A stretch of DNA of 64,000 bases from Bubalus kerabau. Its lineage: Eukaryota; Chordata; Mammalia; Artiodactyla; Bovidae. The DNA lies in NCBI RefSeq assembly GCF_029407905.1, contig NC_073643.1:32144001-32208000 (forward strand). The letters run 5' to 3'. The position numbers and the translations under genes are program-made. Every line of letters begins with the position of its first letter. The first letter of the stretch is position 1. The notes below the pieces were generated by a model. It was not told the origin of the DNA. It did no database searches and was given only the letters and a program-made list of their open reading frames with translations. This document shows, piece by piece, positions 47,093-58,552 of this stretch.

Positions 47093-47373
47093 GCTGCTGC
47101 TGCTGCTGCTGCGTCGCTTCAGTCGTGTCCGACTCTGTGCGACCCACAGGCGGCAGCCCACCAGGCTCCCCCGTCCCTGGGACTCTCCAGGCAAGAACAC
47201 CGGAGTGGGTTGCCATTTCCTTCTCCAGTGCATGAAAGTGAAAAGGGAAAGTGAAGTCGCTCAGAGTGGTATCCGACTCTTAGCGACCCCATGAACTGCA
47301 TCCTACCAGGCTCCTCCGTCCATGGGATTTTCCAGGCAAGAGTACTGGAGTGGGGTGCCATCGCCTTCTCTGG
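47093..47373 (-). mobile_element. Bov-A2 SINE, antisense
   Basis: Starts in a GCTGCTGCT run, then CGTCGCTTCAGTCGTGTCCG; both half units are present. Perfect 10-bp target duplication CTGTAGCACT at 47083-47092 and 47374-47383. Confidence 0.96.
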
Positions 47374-47399
47374 CTGTAGCACTAGTTTCCATTAAATAA

Positions 47400-47600
47400 G
47401 TAATTGTCATGTATAGGTGCTGTGCTAAGGGTTGTGTTTATCTCACATAATCTGTAGAATTTAACCTCTCTGTTCCTAGGTTTCCGTATATGTTAACTGG
47501 GTATAATACTGCTTTAAAGGACTGTGAAAATTAAATGAGATCGTGTACCAGCACTGTTCAGTAGTTGTCAGGCAATATATACTCACAGAATGGCAACTTA
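47400..47600 (-). mobile_element. MIR SINE relic, antisense
   Basis: TAACCTCTCTGTTCCTAGGT, TATATGTTAACTGGGTATAA and AAAATTAAATGAGATCGTGT follow the antisense MIR order. Confidence 0.6.
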
Positions 47601-47654
47601 CATTAGTATCTTCCCTATCCCCACCAGCCAGGAATCACAAGTTTTTAGGATACA

Positions 47655-48510
47655 TTTAATTGGAAATGCAGATCAAAGCCACAGTAAGATGTCACTTCAC
47701 ACCCATTAGAATGACTCTTATCAAGAAGACAATAAATAACAAAGAGTTTGTGAGGATATGAAGAATGGCAAACTCTTCTGCACTGCTAGGGGGAATGTAA
47801 AATGGTACAACCACTATGGAAAACAGTGTGGAAGTTCCTCAAAAAATTAAAAATAGGGCTGTCATACAATCGAGCAATTCCACTTCTGGGTATGTACCCA
47901 AAGGAAATGAAATCATTACCTGGAAAAAATATCTACAGCCCCATGTTCATTGCAGCATTATGTACAGTAGCCAAGATATGGAAAAACAAAACCTAAATGT
48001 CCTTTGATAGATGAATGATGTATGTGTATATATATGTATGCACATATGTATATGTATGTGTATGTATGTACACACATATATACACATATATGTATGTGAC
48101 ATACATACACAGGGAATAATATTCACCCATAAAAAGGAAATCCTGTCATTTTTAGCAACATGGGTGGGTCTTTAGAACGTCCTGCTAAGTAAAATAAGTC
48201 AGAGAAAGACAAATAGTTATAATCTTACTTGTATGTGGAATTTAACATGATACTCATAAAAAAAAAAACTCATAAAAACAAAGAACAGGTGGGTGATTGC
48301 CAGAGTTTGAGGATTAGGGAAATGGGTGGTTTGTCAAAAGCTATAAAGAAAAGTTTTGAGGATGTCACATACAGCATGGTGACTAAAGTTAATAATACTG
48401 TATTGTGTATTTGGAAGTGGGTAACAGAGTAGATCCTAGAAGTTCTCAATCACTTAACACCCCCACCACCACTTAGACAAGTAACAGGGAGCTATAGTAG
48501 AATGTGAGAA
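47655..48510 (+). mobile_element. L1 LINE ORF2 end and 3' UTR, sense, with internal TG/TA microsatellite
   Basis: ATGCAGATCAAAGCCACAGT, GGTACAACCACTATGGAAAA, CCACTTCTGGGTATGTACCC and CATTGCAGCATTATGTACAG are the conserved C-terminal part of L1 ORF2. The frame is broken. After a TATATG-rich tract (48015-48115) it continues into the 3' UTR (AGTCAGAGAAAGACAAATAG). Confidence 0.92.
48015..48115. repeat. TATG/CATA-rich microsatellite inside L1
   Basis: Runs of TATGTATG, TATATATA and ACACATATATAC; partly self-complementary. Confidence 0.8.
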
Positions 48511-49030
48511 TCTACAGTGGATTGTAAGCACAAGGGCCAGAAATCCTATTGGACTCGCCCCGCCTGGAATGTGGAGAAAGGTGGATTGAACTTAAACAAA
48601 GGGGGAGCAGAGACACAGGTGTTGGACTGCATAAACTGCAGCTGGACTTCAGTCAAACTGAAATCTGTCCTCTCTCAGCTCAGCGTCCCCTTTGTTTGCT
48701 GTACGAACAGCTCTTTCTGCAAAAGTCCGAGCTTGGCTCAGTTGAACCCATGCAACGGGGACATGTCCCTACTGGGGCTTGAAGAAAGGATCAGCGTCAG
48801 AGGATGATGGTGACAGCATCAGCATCAGATGGTTCACCCTGGGTCGATAATTGTGAGGGGCTTTTGGAGATCTTCCTGTCTGCCTGCTTGGGGATGGCCC
48901 TCCTAGCAGTAGAGACCCAGGATGCTAGCGGCACTCACAGGCACCTCTGCTCCCTGGGGTCCCAAGGGAAGGATTCCACTACCTGAAGAAATTGGATGAG
49001 ATTTTAGGAAAAGGTAGAATGTGTTATTTT
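48511..49030. other. Intronic sequence, no gene recognised
   Basis: Short open frames at 48517-48807 and 48549-48782 lack recognisable domains. Confidence 0.45.
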
Positions 49031-49034
49031 TTTT

Positions 49035-49440
49035 TTAAGATATTTTACTTTTCAAACAACTTTATTGAGATAAGTTTGACATAAAGAAATGGTATGTGTA
49101 TTAAGGTGTACAGCTTGTTCTCATATAGCTGTACATTGCAAAAAGATCACCACACTGAAATTAAATAGCTTGTCCATCACCTCTATATAATTACCCTTTT
49201 GTGTATATAGTGAGAGGATTTAAGATGTATCCTCTTGGAAAACTCCACGCATGTAGTATAGTATTACTGAGTATAGTCATGGTGCTATAGGTTACATTCG
49301 CAGAGCTTATTCATCTCTGAACCTTCGTGGCCTTTGACGAGTACCTTGCCTGTCTCCCCTCCTTCCAGCCTCTGGCAACCACCATCCTACTCTGCTTCTT
49401 TGAATTCAACTCTTTACAATTCTATTTATAGATGAGATCT
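49035..49440 (-). mobile_element. Old L1 LINE 3' portion, antisense
   Basis: AACTTTATTGAGATAAGTTT, ATAGCTGTACATTGCAAAAA and CCTTCCAGCCTCTGGCAACC are the antisense 3' UTR of an older L1 family. Confidence 0.8.
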
Positions 49441-49834
49441 TGGAATATTTGCCTGGGAAGGGTAAAGTTTAAATGGAGAAGATACTTGGATGCCAGGTAA
49501 ATGCAGGCAGAGAACACGAGAGAATTACAGATGTGACTGTGACTCCAAGAGTCCTGGGAACAGGAAGATCTGGTTGGGAAAAAAAAAAGCAAGTCTTCAG
49601 TGTGGGGAAAAGAGGCAAATACACTGGGACGTGTGATACTGTGGAAGGCTTTTTCTTTCATCCCCGAGGCAGTGGGGTGCACATTCATTTGTGCCTTTTT
49701 GGCTCCAGAGGACTGTGTGTCCATATGCCAGAATTACACTTGGCCATATTTGGTCTAATCATTGACCTTGGTAGAATGTGAGTATCAAGTTCTCAGAAGA
49801 CAATGTTTGTTTGTTTTTGTATTTCTCTCCTAAC

Positions 49835-50035
49835 CACTCACTAGACTTGTGACCTTGGGCAAGTCACCAAACCTCACCATCTTAGCTTTTCCATTTTACA
49901 TCGATAATTATAAATGTTTCCCTTGCTTGCCTTAGAAATGCTTGGGAACAAAAGAAAAAAAAATTTTTTTTTAAGTGTAAAGCAACTAACTGGCATAGTG
50001 CCTGGCACATAGTAAGCAGTCCAGTACATCATTTT
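49835..50035 (-). mobile_element. MIR SINE, antisense
   Basis: ACTTGTGACCTTGGGCAAGT, TTAGCTTTTCCATTTTACAT and GGCATAGTGCCTGGCACATA form the antisense MIR core. Confidence 0.85.
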
Positions 50036-50236
50036 TATTTTAGTAATTTAAAACATGGGGAGTTATTAGTTTCCCCTTGCCCCCTGTTTCTAGATGTTCC
50101 TCATTTCTTTAAGTTCTTATGCAGGTGTGATCTTTGCTGTTTGAAATGACTGCTTTGAAAGTGTAAATTATTAGAAAATACTTGGATTCTTCTATCTAGG
50201 CTAACTTTGGCCAAGAGTGAGTAGTTCCAAACTTTT

Positions 50237-50465
50237 TTTTCTAAGTATTCTTTTGGCTGTAGCAGGTCTTAGTTGCGACACGTGGGGTCTTTTAGTTGCG
50301 ACACGTGGGGTCTTTTAGTTGCGACACGTGGGGTCTTTTAGTTGCGACACGTGGGGTCTTTAGTTGCAGCATGTGGGATCTAGTTCTTCTACCAGGGGTC
50401 ACGCTCAGGCCCTTGCACTTGCAGCACTGCAGCTTAGCCACTGGACCACCAGGCAAATCACAATT
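50237..50465 (-). mobile_element. CHR-type tRNA-Glu SINE, antisense, with internal minisatellite
   Basis: Reads CTTTTGGCTGTAGCAGGTCT at the left and GCTTAGCCACTGGACCACCA at the right, the antisense tRNA-Glu head. Imperfect flanking repeats (AGTTCCAAACTTT / AGCTCCAAATTTT) fit a target duplication. Its Bov/CHR body is expanded by four copies of a 23-bp unit. Confidence 0.88.
50271..50361. repeat. Four-copy 23-bp minisatellite with CACGTG boxes
   Basis: Units start at 50271, 50294, 50317 and 50340 (the last is one T shorter), each reading AGTTGCGACACGTGGGGTCT plus T's. They are otherwise identical. A diverged fifth unit (AGTTGCAGCATGTGGGATCT) follows at 50362 and looks like the ancestral SINE sequence. 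Each unit has one CACGTG (50279, 50302, 50325, 50348). Confidence 0.97.
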
Positions 50466-51734
50466 AGCTCCAAATTTTAGATTATTAGTCCATTTTGATC
50501 TTTCTCCTCTTCCCATTTCTGTTTCTTTCTTTTGTCTTTTATCTCAGCTGAACTTGGTTCTCCCTCTTGTTTCTTTGACTAAAATTCAATTAAGGAAAGA
50601 AAGGTAATTAGCAAAGGTGAATTATTCTAAGGGTTTAAGTTCCTTTTAGGGCATCAGAAGTACATGTGGTTTACGTCACAAGAAGAAAAGGGGATATAGC
50701 ATCATTTGCTTGGGCTGAAAATAAGTCCAGTGTTACTAGTAAAATCATAGGAAATTCTTCTTTATTTGAGCATGATTCCAGCCTGGTTTTTCTGCAGCTT
50801 TCAAAATTAGCAAGTCTCACTCCAAGGTATGAAAAGATAAGAATCTGGATTATTCATAATGAGAGTCACCGGGCTGCACCCTCATAAAAAGCAATTGCAG
50901 AAAACAGCAGGTTATTACAGTGAGTTCATAGATCCCTTTGATTCATTTATTCTTGCATTTGACCCCCCCCCCCAAACCCCGTTTCTACTTTGGAACCATG
51001 GAAAAGGACCAGGCCAGTGTATTTACTCATTTTTGGATACAGTCTGGTCCTTCCTTAACAAGGGGAAATGGATTTGCTGCAGCATCCAGCTTAACATTTT
51101 AGACATTCTGTAATAAACTTGACTTCTGTTTGACTTCATTGCAATGCTCATGCTGCCTCCAGTCACAGCACCCCAGGCTGTGGTCTTGTCAACTCTCATA
51201 AGCTAGACAGGCTCAGGCTTGGGCAGTGCTTGAATGGAATCCTTCCAAACACAACTCAGGTGCCTGAGACTCGGTGGTGGTGATTCAGCGTCTGGCACTG
51301 ACTCCAGCCAGGAGCAGCCAACCGAGGCCTCAGCAAGGTGGTTATAGGGCCCTGTGTTAATAGGTATATGGAGTAAGAGTGTGATGGTGGGGCTTTTTCT
51401 CCCCTCTTATATAAGACTTCAAACAGACTTTCTGACTGACTGTGGTCATTAAACTTATTTCAGCTGCTTTTGCAAGAGGATCATAGATGTCCTTTTTCTG
51501 TCTTATGAAAATTCCTAACTCTTTCCTTATTTGGCAGGAAGCATCTTATACACACCTTAAAATAAAAAAGGTTATTCATAACTGCAAGTGAATATAGGGT
51601 TTACTGACCCTTTTTCTGCTTCCTAAGTTTCCTTTGGGGGTGGGGCTTATAGCAAAATGCCTCCTCCTGTCTACCTTGTGGTATTTCTGTGTCTCTTGTA
51701 GTGGCTGCATGAGATGGCGTTTGAACCCTGTAGC
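50466..51734. other. Unique intronic sequence
   Basis: No gene recognised; a poly-C run at 50963-50973. Confidence 0.5.
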
Positions 51735-51744
51735 ATGAATACTT

Positions 51745-52016
51745 GGAGAAGGCAATGGCACCCCACTCCAGTACTCTTCCCTGGAAAATCCCATGGATGG
51801 AGGAGCCTGGTAGGCTGCAGTCCATGGGGCCGCTAAGAGTTGGATACGACTGAGACTTGACTTTCACTTTTCACTTTCATGCATTGGAGAAGGAAACGGC
51901 AACCCACTCCAGTGTTCTTGCCTCGAGAATCCCAGGGACGGGGGAGCCTGGTGGGCTGCCGTCTATGGGGTCGCACAGAGTCGGACACGACTGAAGTGAC
52001 TTAGCAGCAGCAGCAA
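51745..52016 (+). mobile_element. Bov-A2 SINE, sense
   Basis: GGAGAAGGCAATGGCACCCC start, both half units, and a GACTTAGCAGCAGCAGCAA end. Target duplication CATGAATACT / CATGAATGCT (one mismatch) at 51735-51744 and 52017-52026. Confidence 0.95.
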
Positions 52017-52312
52017 CATGAATGCTGGTGAATCATGGCGTGGTGCAAAAGCACAGCTGCAGAATTGTTCTCCTTCCCTTTTCTGAGGTGTTTTTAAAAA
52101 AGAAAAAGGAAATGACATTTGTCATCTTTTCTCCTAAGAAAATACACTCTAATAGATTGCCTGCATTTCCATACAAACACAGACACACTCCCAACTTACC
52201 TGTACTCATGTCTTTGCATTATTTGTTAGATTTTAAAGTAAAGCAAAGGATATATGACTATTAAATGTCATAACAGTGATCACCATCTTAGGTATAACTT
52301 AATATAAAACCA

Positions 52313-52470
52313 GGGAATTCCCTGGTGGTCCAGTGGCTAAGACTCTGTGCTCCCAATACAGGGGAGCTGGGTTCGATCCCTGATCCGGGAACTGGATCCC
52401 ACATGCTACAACTAAGACTCTATGCAGCCAAATAATTAAAAATAAATATTTTTTTTTAAAAAAAAGGATA
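52313..52470 (+). mobile_element. CHR-type tRNA-Glu SINE, sense
   Basis: GGGAATTCCCTGGTGGTCCA, GGGTTCGATCCCTGATCCGG and CCACATGCTACAACTAAGAC, ending in an A-rich tail. The head has a B-box-like GGTTCGATCC, but it is a SINE, not a tRNA gene. Confidence 0.93.
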
Positions 52471-53205
52471 TAAAATCACATCAGTAAGGATGTGGGAAAA
52501 CTGGCCTTGGAAGTAGATCTAGAGGTTTGAGCTGGTGTGAGACAGTAAAGAAATTGCAGTGGTCCAAGTGGTGGAGGGGACGCTGTATGGTGGCTTCGTC
52601 TTTCCCCACACCCACAGGTGGGGGCAACACTGCTTATCGCTCTGTCTTTGCAATTAGGACAGTGATGACCATGGGGAACTTTGACTTTTCCGTTTCGTGT
52701 CCCTTTTGGTCTTAACTTGAACATGTAGTTTTGGAGAGTTGTAGGAGTGGGATGGTCTCTGCTCCAGTTTTTTACCATGTCCGTCCAGCTATTGTCTCGT
52801 AAACTCACTTGCAGAGGCTGTGGCACATTTGGAGAAAGCCATGCCCTCTAAATACTCACTGCTCTAGAACACCTTCGAAGTATAGGACGCTTTATGAAGC
52901 TGTCAGAGCTCTGAGAGTGGATGATGCTACATAGAACTTTTCTCTTCTAGGTCCTTGATCCAAATCCAGTACCCCAGATAATGTAAGGCATTGCTTGTCA
53001 GCCCCACCTGCTTTTAGTGGGGTGGAGTCAAGTGAATCAACTACCAGTGAACTAATGCACAGAGTCTACGTCTTTATTTGTACATCACAGATTAGACCAA
53101 ACAGTGACTGGTGAAAAGGTTCTTGGATGATTTTTCACTGGTTTTTGTGACTTTCTGTGTATTAAAGTTCTAATAGAATGTGTTTTTGATTGTTATTTAC
53201 TTAAG
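52471..53205. other. Unique intronic sequence
   Basis: No gene or repeat recognised; the minus-strand frame at 52476-52826 has no recognised domain. Confidence 0.45.
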
Positions 53206-53410
53206 TGTTAGTCGCTCAGTCATGCCTGCCTCTTTGCGACCCCATGGACTGCAGCCCACCAGGCTCCTCTGTCCATGAGATTTTCCAGGCAAGCATACTG
53301 GAGTGGGTTGCTATTTCCTTCTCCAGGGGATCTTCCCAACCCAGGCATCGAACCTGGGTCTTCTGCACTGCAGGCAGATTCTTTACCAACTGAACTACGA
53401 GGGAAGCCCC
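53206..53410 (-). mobile_element. Bov-tA SINE, antisense
   Basis: GTTAGTCGCTCAGTCATGCC start and, at the far end, CCAGGCATCGAACCTGGGTC and TACGAGGGAAGCCCC, the antisense tRNA-Glu head. Confidence 0.95.
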
Positions 53411-53617
53411 CATGTCACCAGTAATGACTTGAGAGTCTGCTGTGGCGCTATCTTTCTTTGTGTATCTAGTATTTATACAGTCATTAGAATCGAAATTTTC
53501 CTTGGACACCTAATATTTTCATATTCATAATGGCTGAATTCCCTCTGTGAGATTAGCTCACTTTTCCATTTTCTTGTGATAACCAAGTTGCTCCATTTGT
53601 AAATTCTGTGCATATTG

Positions 53618-54543
53618 TTTTCTCAACTTTTTGTGACCCCATGGACTGCAGCATGCCAGACTTCCCTGTTCTTCACTATCTCCTGCTCAAATTCATGTCC
53701 ATTGAGTCAGTGATGCTATCTAACCATCTCATCTTCTGCCATCCTTTTCTCCTCTTCCTTCATCATCAGGGTCTTTTCCAATGTAACGAGGACTCTGCAT
53801 CAGATGCCCAAAGTATTGGAGCTTTAACTTCAGCATCAGTCCTTCCAATGAATATTCAGGGTTGATTTCCTTTAGGATTGACTCGTTTAATCTCCGTGAA
53901 GTTCAAGGGATTCTCAAGGGTGTTCTTCAGCACCAGAGTTTGAAAGCATCAATTCTTTGCCGTTCAGCCTTCTTTATGGTCTAACTCTCACATCCATACA
54001 TGATTATTGGAAAAACTATATCTGTGACTATTCAGACCTTTGTTGGCAAAGTGATGTCTTTGCTTTTTAATATGCTGTCTAGGTTTGTCAAAAATTTCCT
54101 TCCAAGGAGCAAGCGTGTCTTAATTTCATGGCTACAGTCACCATTCACAGTGATTGGAATCCAAGGAAATAAAATCTGTCACAGCTCTCACTTTCTCCCC
54201 TTCTAATTGCCATGAAGTGATGGGACTGGAGGCCATGATCTTAGTTTTCTGAATGTTGAGTTTTAAGCCAGCTTTTTCACTCTCACATTTCACCTTTATC
54301 AAGAGGCTCTTTACTTCCTCTTCATTTTCTGCCATAAGGGTGGTGTCATCTTCATGTATAAGGTTGTTGCTATTTCTCCTGGCAGTCTGGATTCCAACTT
54401 GTGATTCATCCAGCCTGGCATTTTCATAATGTATTCTTCATATAAGTAAAATAAACAGGTAACAATATACAGCCTTGTCATACTCCTTTCCCAATTTTGA
54501 ACCAGTCAGTTGTTCCATGTAAGGTTCTAACTGTTGTTTCTTG
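53618..54543 (-). mobile_element. BovB LINE 3' fragment, antisense
   Basis: About 925 bp running from the BovB 3' end (TTTGTGACCCCATGGACTGC) back into the reverse transcriptase region near the sequence for EATVRT. Minus-strand protein pieces include AGLKLNIQKTKIMASSPITS. Many stops; more diverged from the BovB sequence than the copies at 10395 and 55866. Confidence 0.93.
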
Positions 54544-54545
54544 AC

Positions 54546-55530
54546 TATATATATATATTTTTTTTTTTTGCATTTTTTTTTTTTGAAAACTCACTGCCTT
54601 GGAATGTTGCTGGCTCTGTGCAAATGCTTCTAGTTCTGTCAGCCACTGTCATTTCTTTTCTTAAAGTAACCTGCAGACCTGCTTTTCATCATGTGCTGGA
54701 TGCTTATCATGTCCAGAGCAAGGGGGTGATGGAGTTTCCCTGCACACTCATTTCTGGGTAATACTACAAAGTGATCTTCAAACTGGGTTCCATGATGAGT
54801 ATTCCTGTTAATATGGTCATTAGTTGATGGAGTTGGACCAAGATAGCAGATTAGGCGAAAAAGCTCTCTAGAGGACTTGAATTGTCTATAGAGGTTGAAA
54901 AATAGAGGAGAGAACATGACTTCTTTCCTACTAAACTTCCCATATGACTTTTTATTGCTGGATTGTCTTCCTACCCAATCTGCACAATGACTGTTGATTA
55001 GTCTGTGGAATTGTCTGAGAAACAAGTTTGATCTTGAGGGGTGGGGAGAATATAGGAAAAGAAACTAGACGAAGGATGGCTGACTCAGAGCAGCCTTTGA
55101 AGCTGGAAATGGGACAGCTTTTCAGGCATACAGGAAGCCACCAGCCCTTCTCCACTGCCCAATAGGGCATGTGCTGTCTTTATGCAGAGTGCTGAGTGCT
55201 GAGTGCCGAGAGCCTCATTCTAGAATGAGATCCACTCTGAACAGCTACAAATGACCTGTGGAAAGAAGAAACACGTGTTCAGCGTTTGCAAGTAGTTTGA
55301 AACAATTTCAGATAGAGGAGCACGTGGATACATTCTGTTTTCCTGTCCCAGTTCTTCCTCAGAAAATAAAAAAAATGTGTTTGAGCTTTTAAGAATAGCT
55401 AATTAGTAACATCCTTGCATCTTAGCTCAAGTCTAAAATTATTCTGGCCAACTGATTGAAAGCTCTGTTTATATAAAATTGTGTCCCATAGAATCTTCTG
55501 AGAATCTTGGATTACAGATAGCAGCCTATG
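54546..55530. other. Intronic sequence with TA and T tracts
   Basis: A TA run and poly-T at 54546-54584, otherwise unique; the minus-strand frame at 54639-55025 has no recognised domain. Confidence 0.4.
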
Positions 55531-55534
55531 ACAA

Positions 55535-55865
55535 GTTGGCAAACTTATCCTGTAAAGGGCCAGGCAGGAAATGCTGTAGGCATTAATAGTCTCTGTCACA
55601 AGTACGTAACTCTCTTTTGTGGCCTAAAAGCAGCTATAGGTAATACGGAAGCAGATGAATGTGACTGTGTTTCAATAAAACTTTATTTGTGGACACTGAA
55701 ACTTACATTCCATGTTATTTTCACGTCAAAAAATTTTTTTTGTTGTTATTCTCCCAACTGTTTAAATAAGTAAAAACCATTCTTATCTCATGGGCTGAAC
55801 AAAAACAGATAATGGGTTGGATTTGGTCCCCGGACTAAAATTTGCTGACCCATGACCTAAAATGC
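55535..55865 (+). mobile_element. MER20-like DNA transposon relic
   Basis: AAGTTGGCAAACTTATCCTG, TGTAAAGGGCCAGGCAGGAA, GTTTCAATAAAACTTTATTT and the end GGACTAAAATTTGCTGACCC match the layout of the MER20 (hAT-Charlie) family from memory. About 90 bp of extra sequence sits before the right terminal part. BovB inserted at its right edge. Confidence 0.65.
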
Positions 55866-56419
55866 AGCCACGAAATTAAAAGACGCTTACTCCTTGGAAG
55901 GAAAGTTATGACCAACCTAGATAGCATATTCAAAAGCAGAGACATTACTTTGCCAACAAAGGTCTGTCTAGTCAAGGCTATGGTTTTTCCAGTGGTCATG
56001 TATGGATGTGAGAGTTGGACTGTGAAGAAAGCTGAGCGCTGAAGAATTGATGCTTTTGAACCGTGGTGTTGGAGAAGACTCTTCAGAGTCCCTTGGACTA
56101 CAAGGAGATCCAACCAGTCCATCCTAAAGGAGATCAATCCTGGGTGTTCTTTGGAAGGACTGATGCTAAAGCTGAAACTCCAATACTTTGGCTGCCTCAT
56201 GTGAAGAGTTGACTCATTGGAAAAGACCCTGATGCTAGGAGGGATTGGGGGCAGGAGGAGAAGGGGACGACAGAGGATGAGCTGGCTGGATGGCACCACT
56301 GACTCGATGGACATGAGTTTGAGTGAACTCCTGGAGATAATGATGGACAGGGAGGCCTGGCGGGCTGCAATTCATGGGGTCGTAAAGAGTCAGAGAGGAC
56401 TGTGCGACTGAACTGAACT
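55866..56419 (+). mobile_element. BovB LINE 3' fragment, sense
   Basis: Encodes RRLLLGRKVMTNLDSIFKSR and MYGCESWTVKKAE with in-frame stops, ending in GACTGAACTGAACT. Perfect 12-bp target duplication GACCTAAAATGC at 55854-55865 and 56420-56431. Confidence 0.95.
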
Positions 56420-56431
56420 GACCTAAAATGC

Positions 56432-58215
56432 CACAGTGCTTCATATTTTTTTTAAGACTTCCATGCGTCAATACTGATCTCAAGCCTCATGATCAAGTGT
56501 GTTACATTAAAAAAAAAAAAAAAAATTTTTCTTCTACTGGCTTGCTTTTATGTATATGCGCACATTTACTCAAACCATATTTTAGGTAAACACATTGGTG
56601 TTTCTTAAACTATGATAAACATGTTTTTTGAATGTTGGCTACCTTGATCAACATGCTAAACATAGTGTACCTCATAGGATGCCTCACCCCCAAATATAAG
56701 CACCTGCTATGAACTCGAGATGTAAATACCTCAAAAGTGGCAAACATGCTTATGTAAAATGTAATTTGTAAATAACAGATGGCACTTATTTACTAGGAAT
56801 GGGAGGCAGTGATGAGAATGAAGTCATCTGGAACCAAAAGAATGAAAAATGTATCAAAATTGTCCAGGTCCCCAGTTAGGGTGAAACTGACTAGCATGCT
56901 ACCAAACTCACAACCCAGCCCCAGTCCCCCTGAGTCTCTGTGCCCAGTGTAGGCTGTGGTCCCCGGCGTGCCTACCACAAGGTGCCTCCAAGAGACTGAG
57001 GCCTCGACGGCAACCAAGCAAGAGAGGGAGGCAGTGTATGTCTTCTGCTCCTGTTAGCTCGCAGGGCGATTGATTTTAGCTTTTGAAGAAAGATAAATAG
57101 AATTGTGTGCAGCTGGGCTGTAAGTGGCTGGCTTTATCAGTTGCCTCCATGCTGACATCTTCAACCTGTATCTTTACTGTAACCCACAGGCCTGGCCGTC
57201 AAGTACAGCACCACATTATCCAAGGCCAGGCGATTGTCACATCTGTTCTAAAGGAAGTGTTGACTTAACCCAGCCCAGGAAACTGCCACCGAGAGAAAAA
57301 GGTCTCCAGAGATTGTATGGGACCTTTTAAGTTACTTACGCTAACAGTTGGTCTGCAACTTGAGTCACAGCTGAAACCAGTGTTTTACAAGTTCTTATTT
57401 ATTCATATTCTCTCTCTCACACACACACAGTAGCTATGTATATCTTTATTTGGAAGCCCAAAGAATCTACTTGTATCTTGAAACAATATGTCTTAAGAGA
57501 CCTTTCTTCAGTCACGACTGAGATGCTATTATAAAAATGTAAAAAAATCCATCCTCATTTCTTAGCTGTGTTGGGACACATCTCTGAGGTTCAGGCAGTA
57601 GAATCTGAGATGAAAGACATGAATCTCCTTTTCATGATTTTGGTGCATGGAACAGGTAAAATTCACTATCAAGTCAGCATGTGTGGGGAACAGATTGCAT
57701 CCAGGTCTCCGATGCAGTTCCCAAATGGGATTCGACCTGTCATTCCCATGTTTTTCTGACAGTGACTTTGACAGTAAGCATCTTAGACTCTACACACAGT
57801 AGATACTGGGGATTTCTATGATAATGATGATAATGTCAAATACATAGTCTCATACACAAAGGATTTATTTCTCTTCTTTTTGGTGATTTTAAATCCAGAT
57901 TACAGTGATTTAAGTATCATGGGAATCCGAAAAGCAAATGCCCTTTAATGATTGAAAACATTGCACTTTATAAATTCTAATAAATAAGGCTTTCACATTC
58001 TGGCTGAGACTGCAGTTGACTTTTTTGAAGGGTGTGGAGTATTAGTGCTTTGCCCCACCTTTGTTCTCATACTGATGAGGAGGCCAGGGAATTATTATGG
58101 GATAATTCATAACAGTTCATATCAAGATAAATAATTCCTTGCACTAGCGTTGTCTCTCTATCCCAATATTTGAAGTTGTTTTCCCTGTTTGTGTTCATTT
58201 TGAGGACGAAATCTG
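56432..58215. other. Mostly unique intronic sequence
   Basis: Poly-A/T junction at 56509-56530 and a short CA run near 57415-57430. No gene recognised. Confidence 0.5.
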
Positions 58216-58216
58216 C

Positions 58217-58355
58217 TGTTTAGTTGCAGAGTCATGTCTGACTCTTTTGTGACCCCCATGGACTGTGGCCCACCAGTTTCCTCTGTCCATAGGATCTTAC
58301 AGGCAAGAATACTGGAGTGGATTGCCATTTCCTTCTCCAGGGTATCTTCCCAATG
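58217..58355 (-). mobile_element. Bov-tA SINE, antisense half
   Basis: GTTGCAGAGTCATGTCTGAC through CATTTCCTTCTCCAGGGTAT; antisense Bov-A unit with a small part of the tRNA-like head. Confidence 0.85.
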
Positions 58356-58552
58356 ATGCCAGTGGTAAAGAACCCACCTGCCAGTACAGGAGACATAAGA
58401 AATGCAAGTTCTTTCTGGGTTGGGAAGATCCCCTGGAGGGAGGGCACAGCAACCCACTCCAGTATTGTTGCCAGGAGAATCCCATGGACAGAGGAGCCTG
58501 GCGGGCTAAAGTCCGTAGGGTCACAGAGTCAGACACGACTGAAGTGACTTAG
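58356..58552 (+). mobile_element. Bov-tA SINE, sense, head-to-head with its neighbour
   Basis: TGGTAAAGAACCCACCTGCC, GGGAAGATCCCCTGGAGGGA and AGTCAGACACGACTGAAGTG. Its Bov-A part (about 58428-58540) is complementary to 58225-58345. Confidence 0.88.

Noticed and set aside
50271..50361. CRISPR-like regular repeats
   Set aside because: The units abut with no spacers and lie inside a mammalian SINE; it is a minisatellite.
52313..52400. tRNA gene (GGTTCGATCC B-box)
   Set aside because: The sequence is the tRNA-Glu-derived head of a SINE with a tail; it cannot form a complete cloverleaf by inspection.
53618..54543. Possible second host reverse-transcriptase-like gene
   Set aside because: Simply an antisense, stop-ridden BovB 3' fragment.
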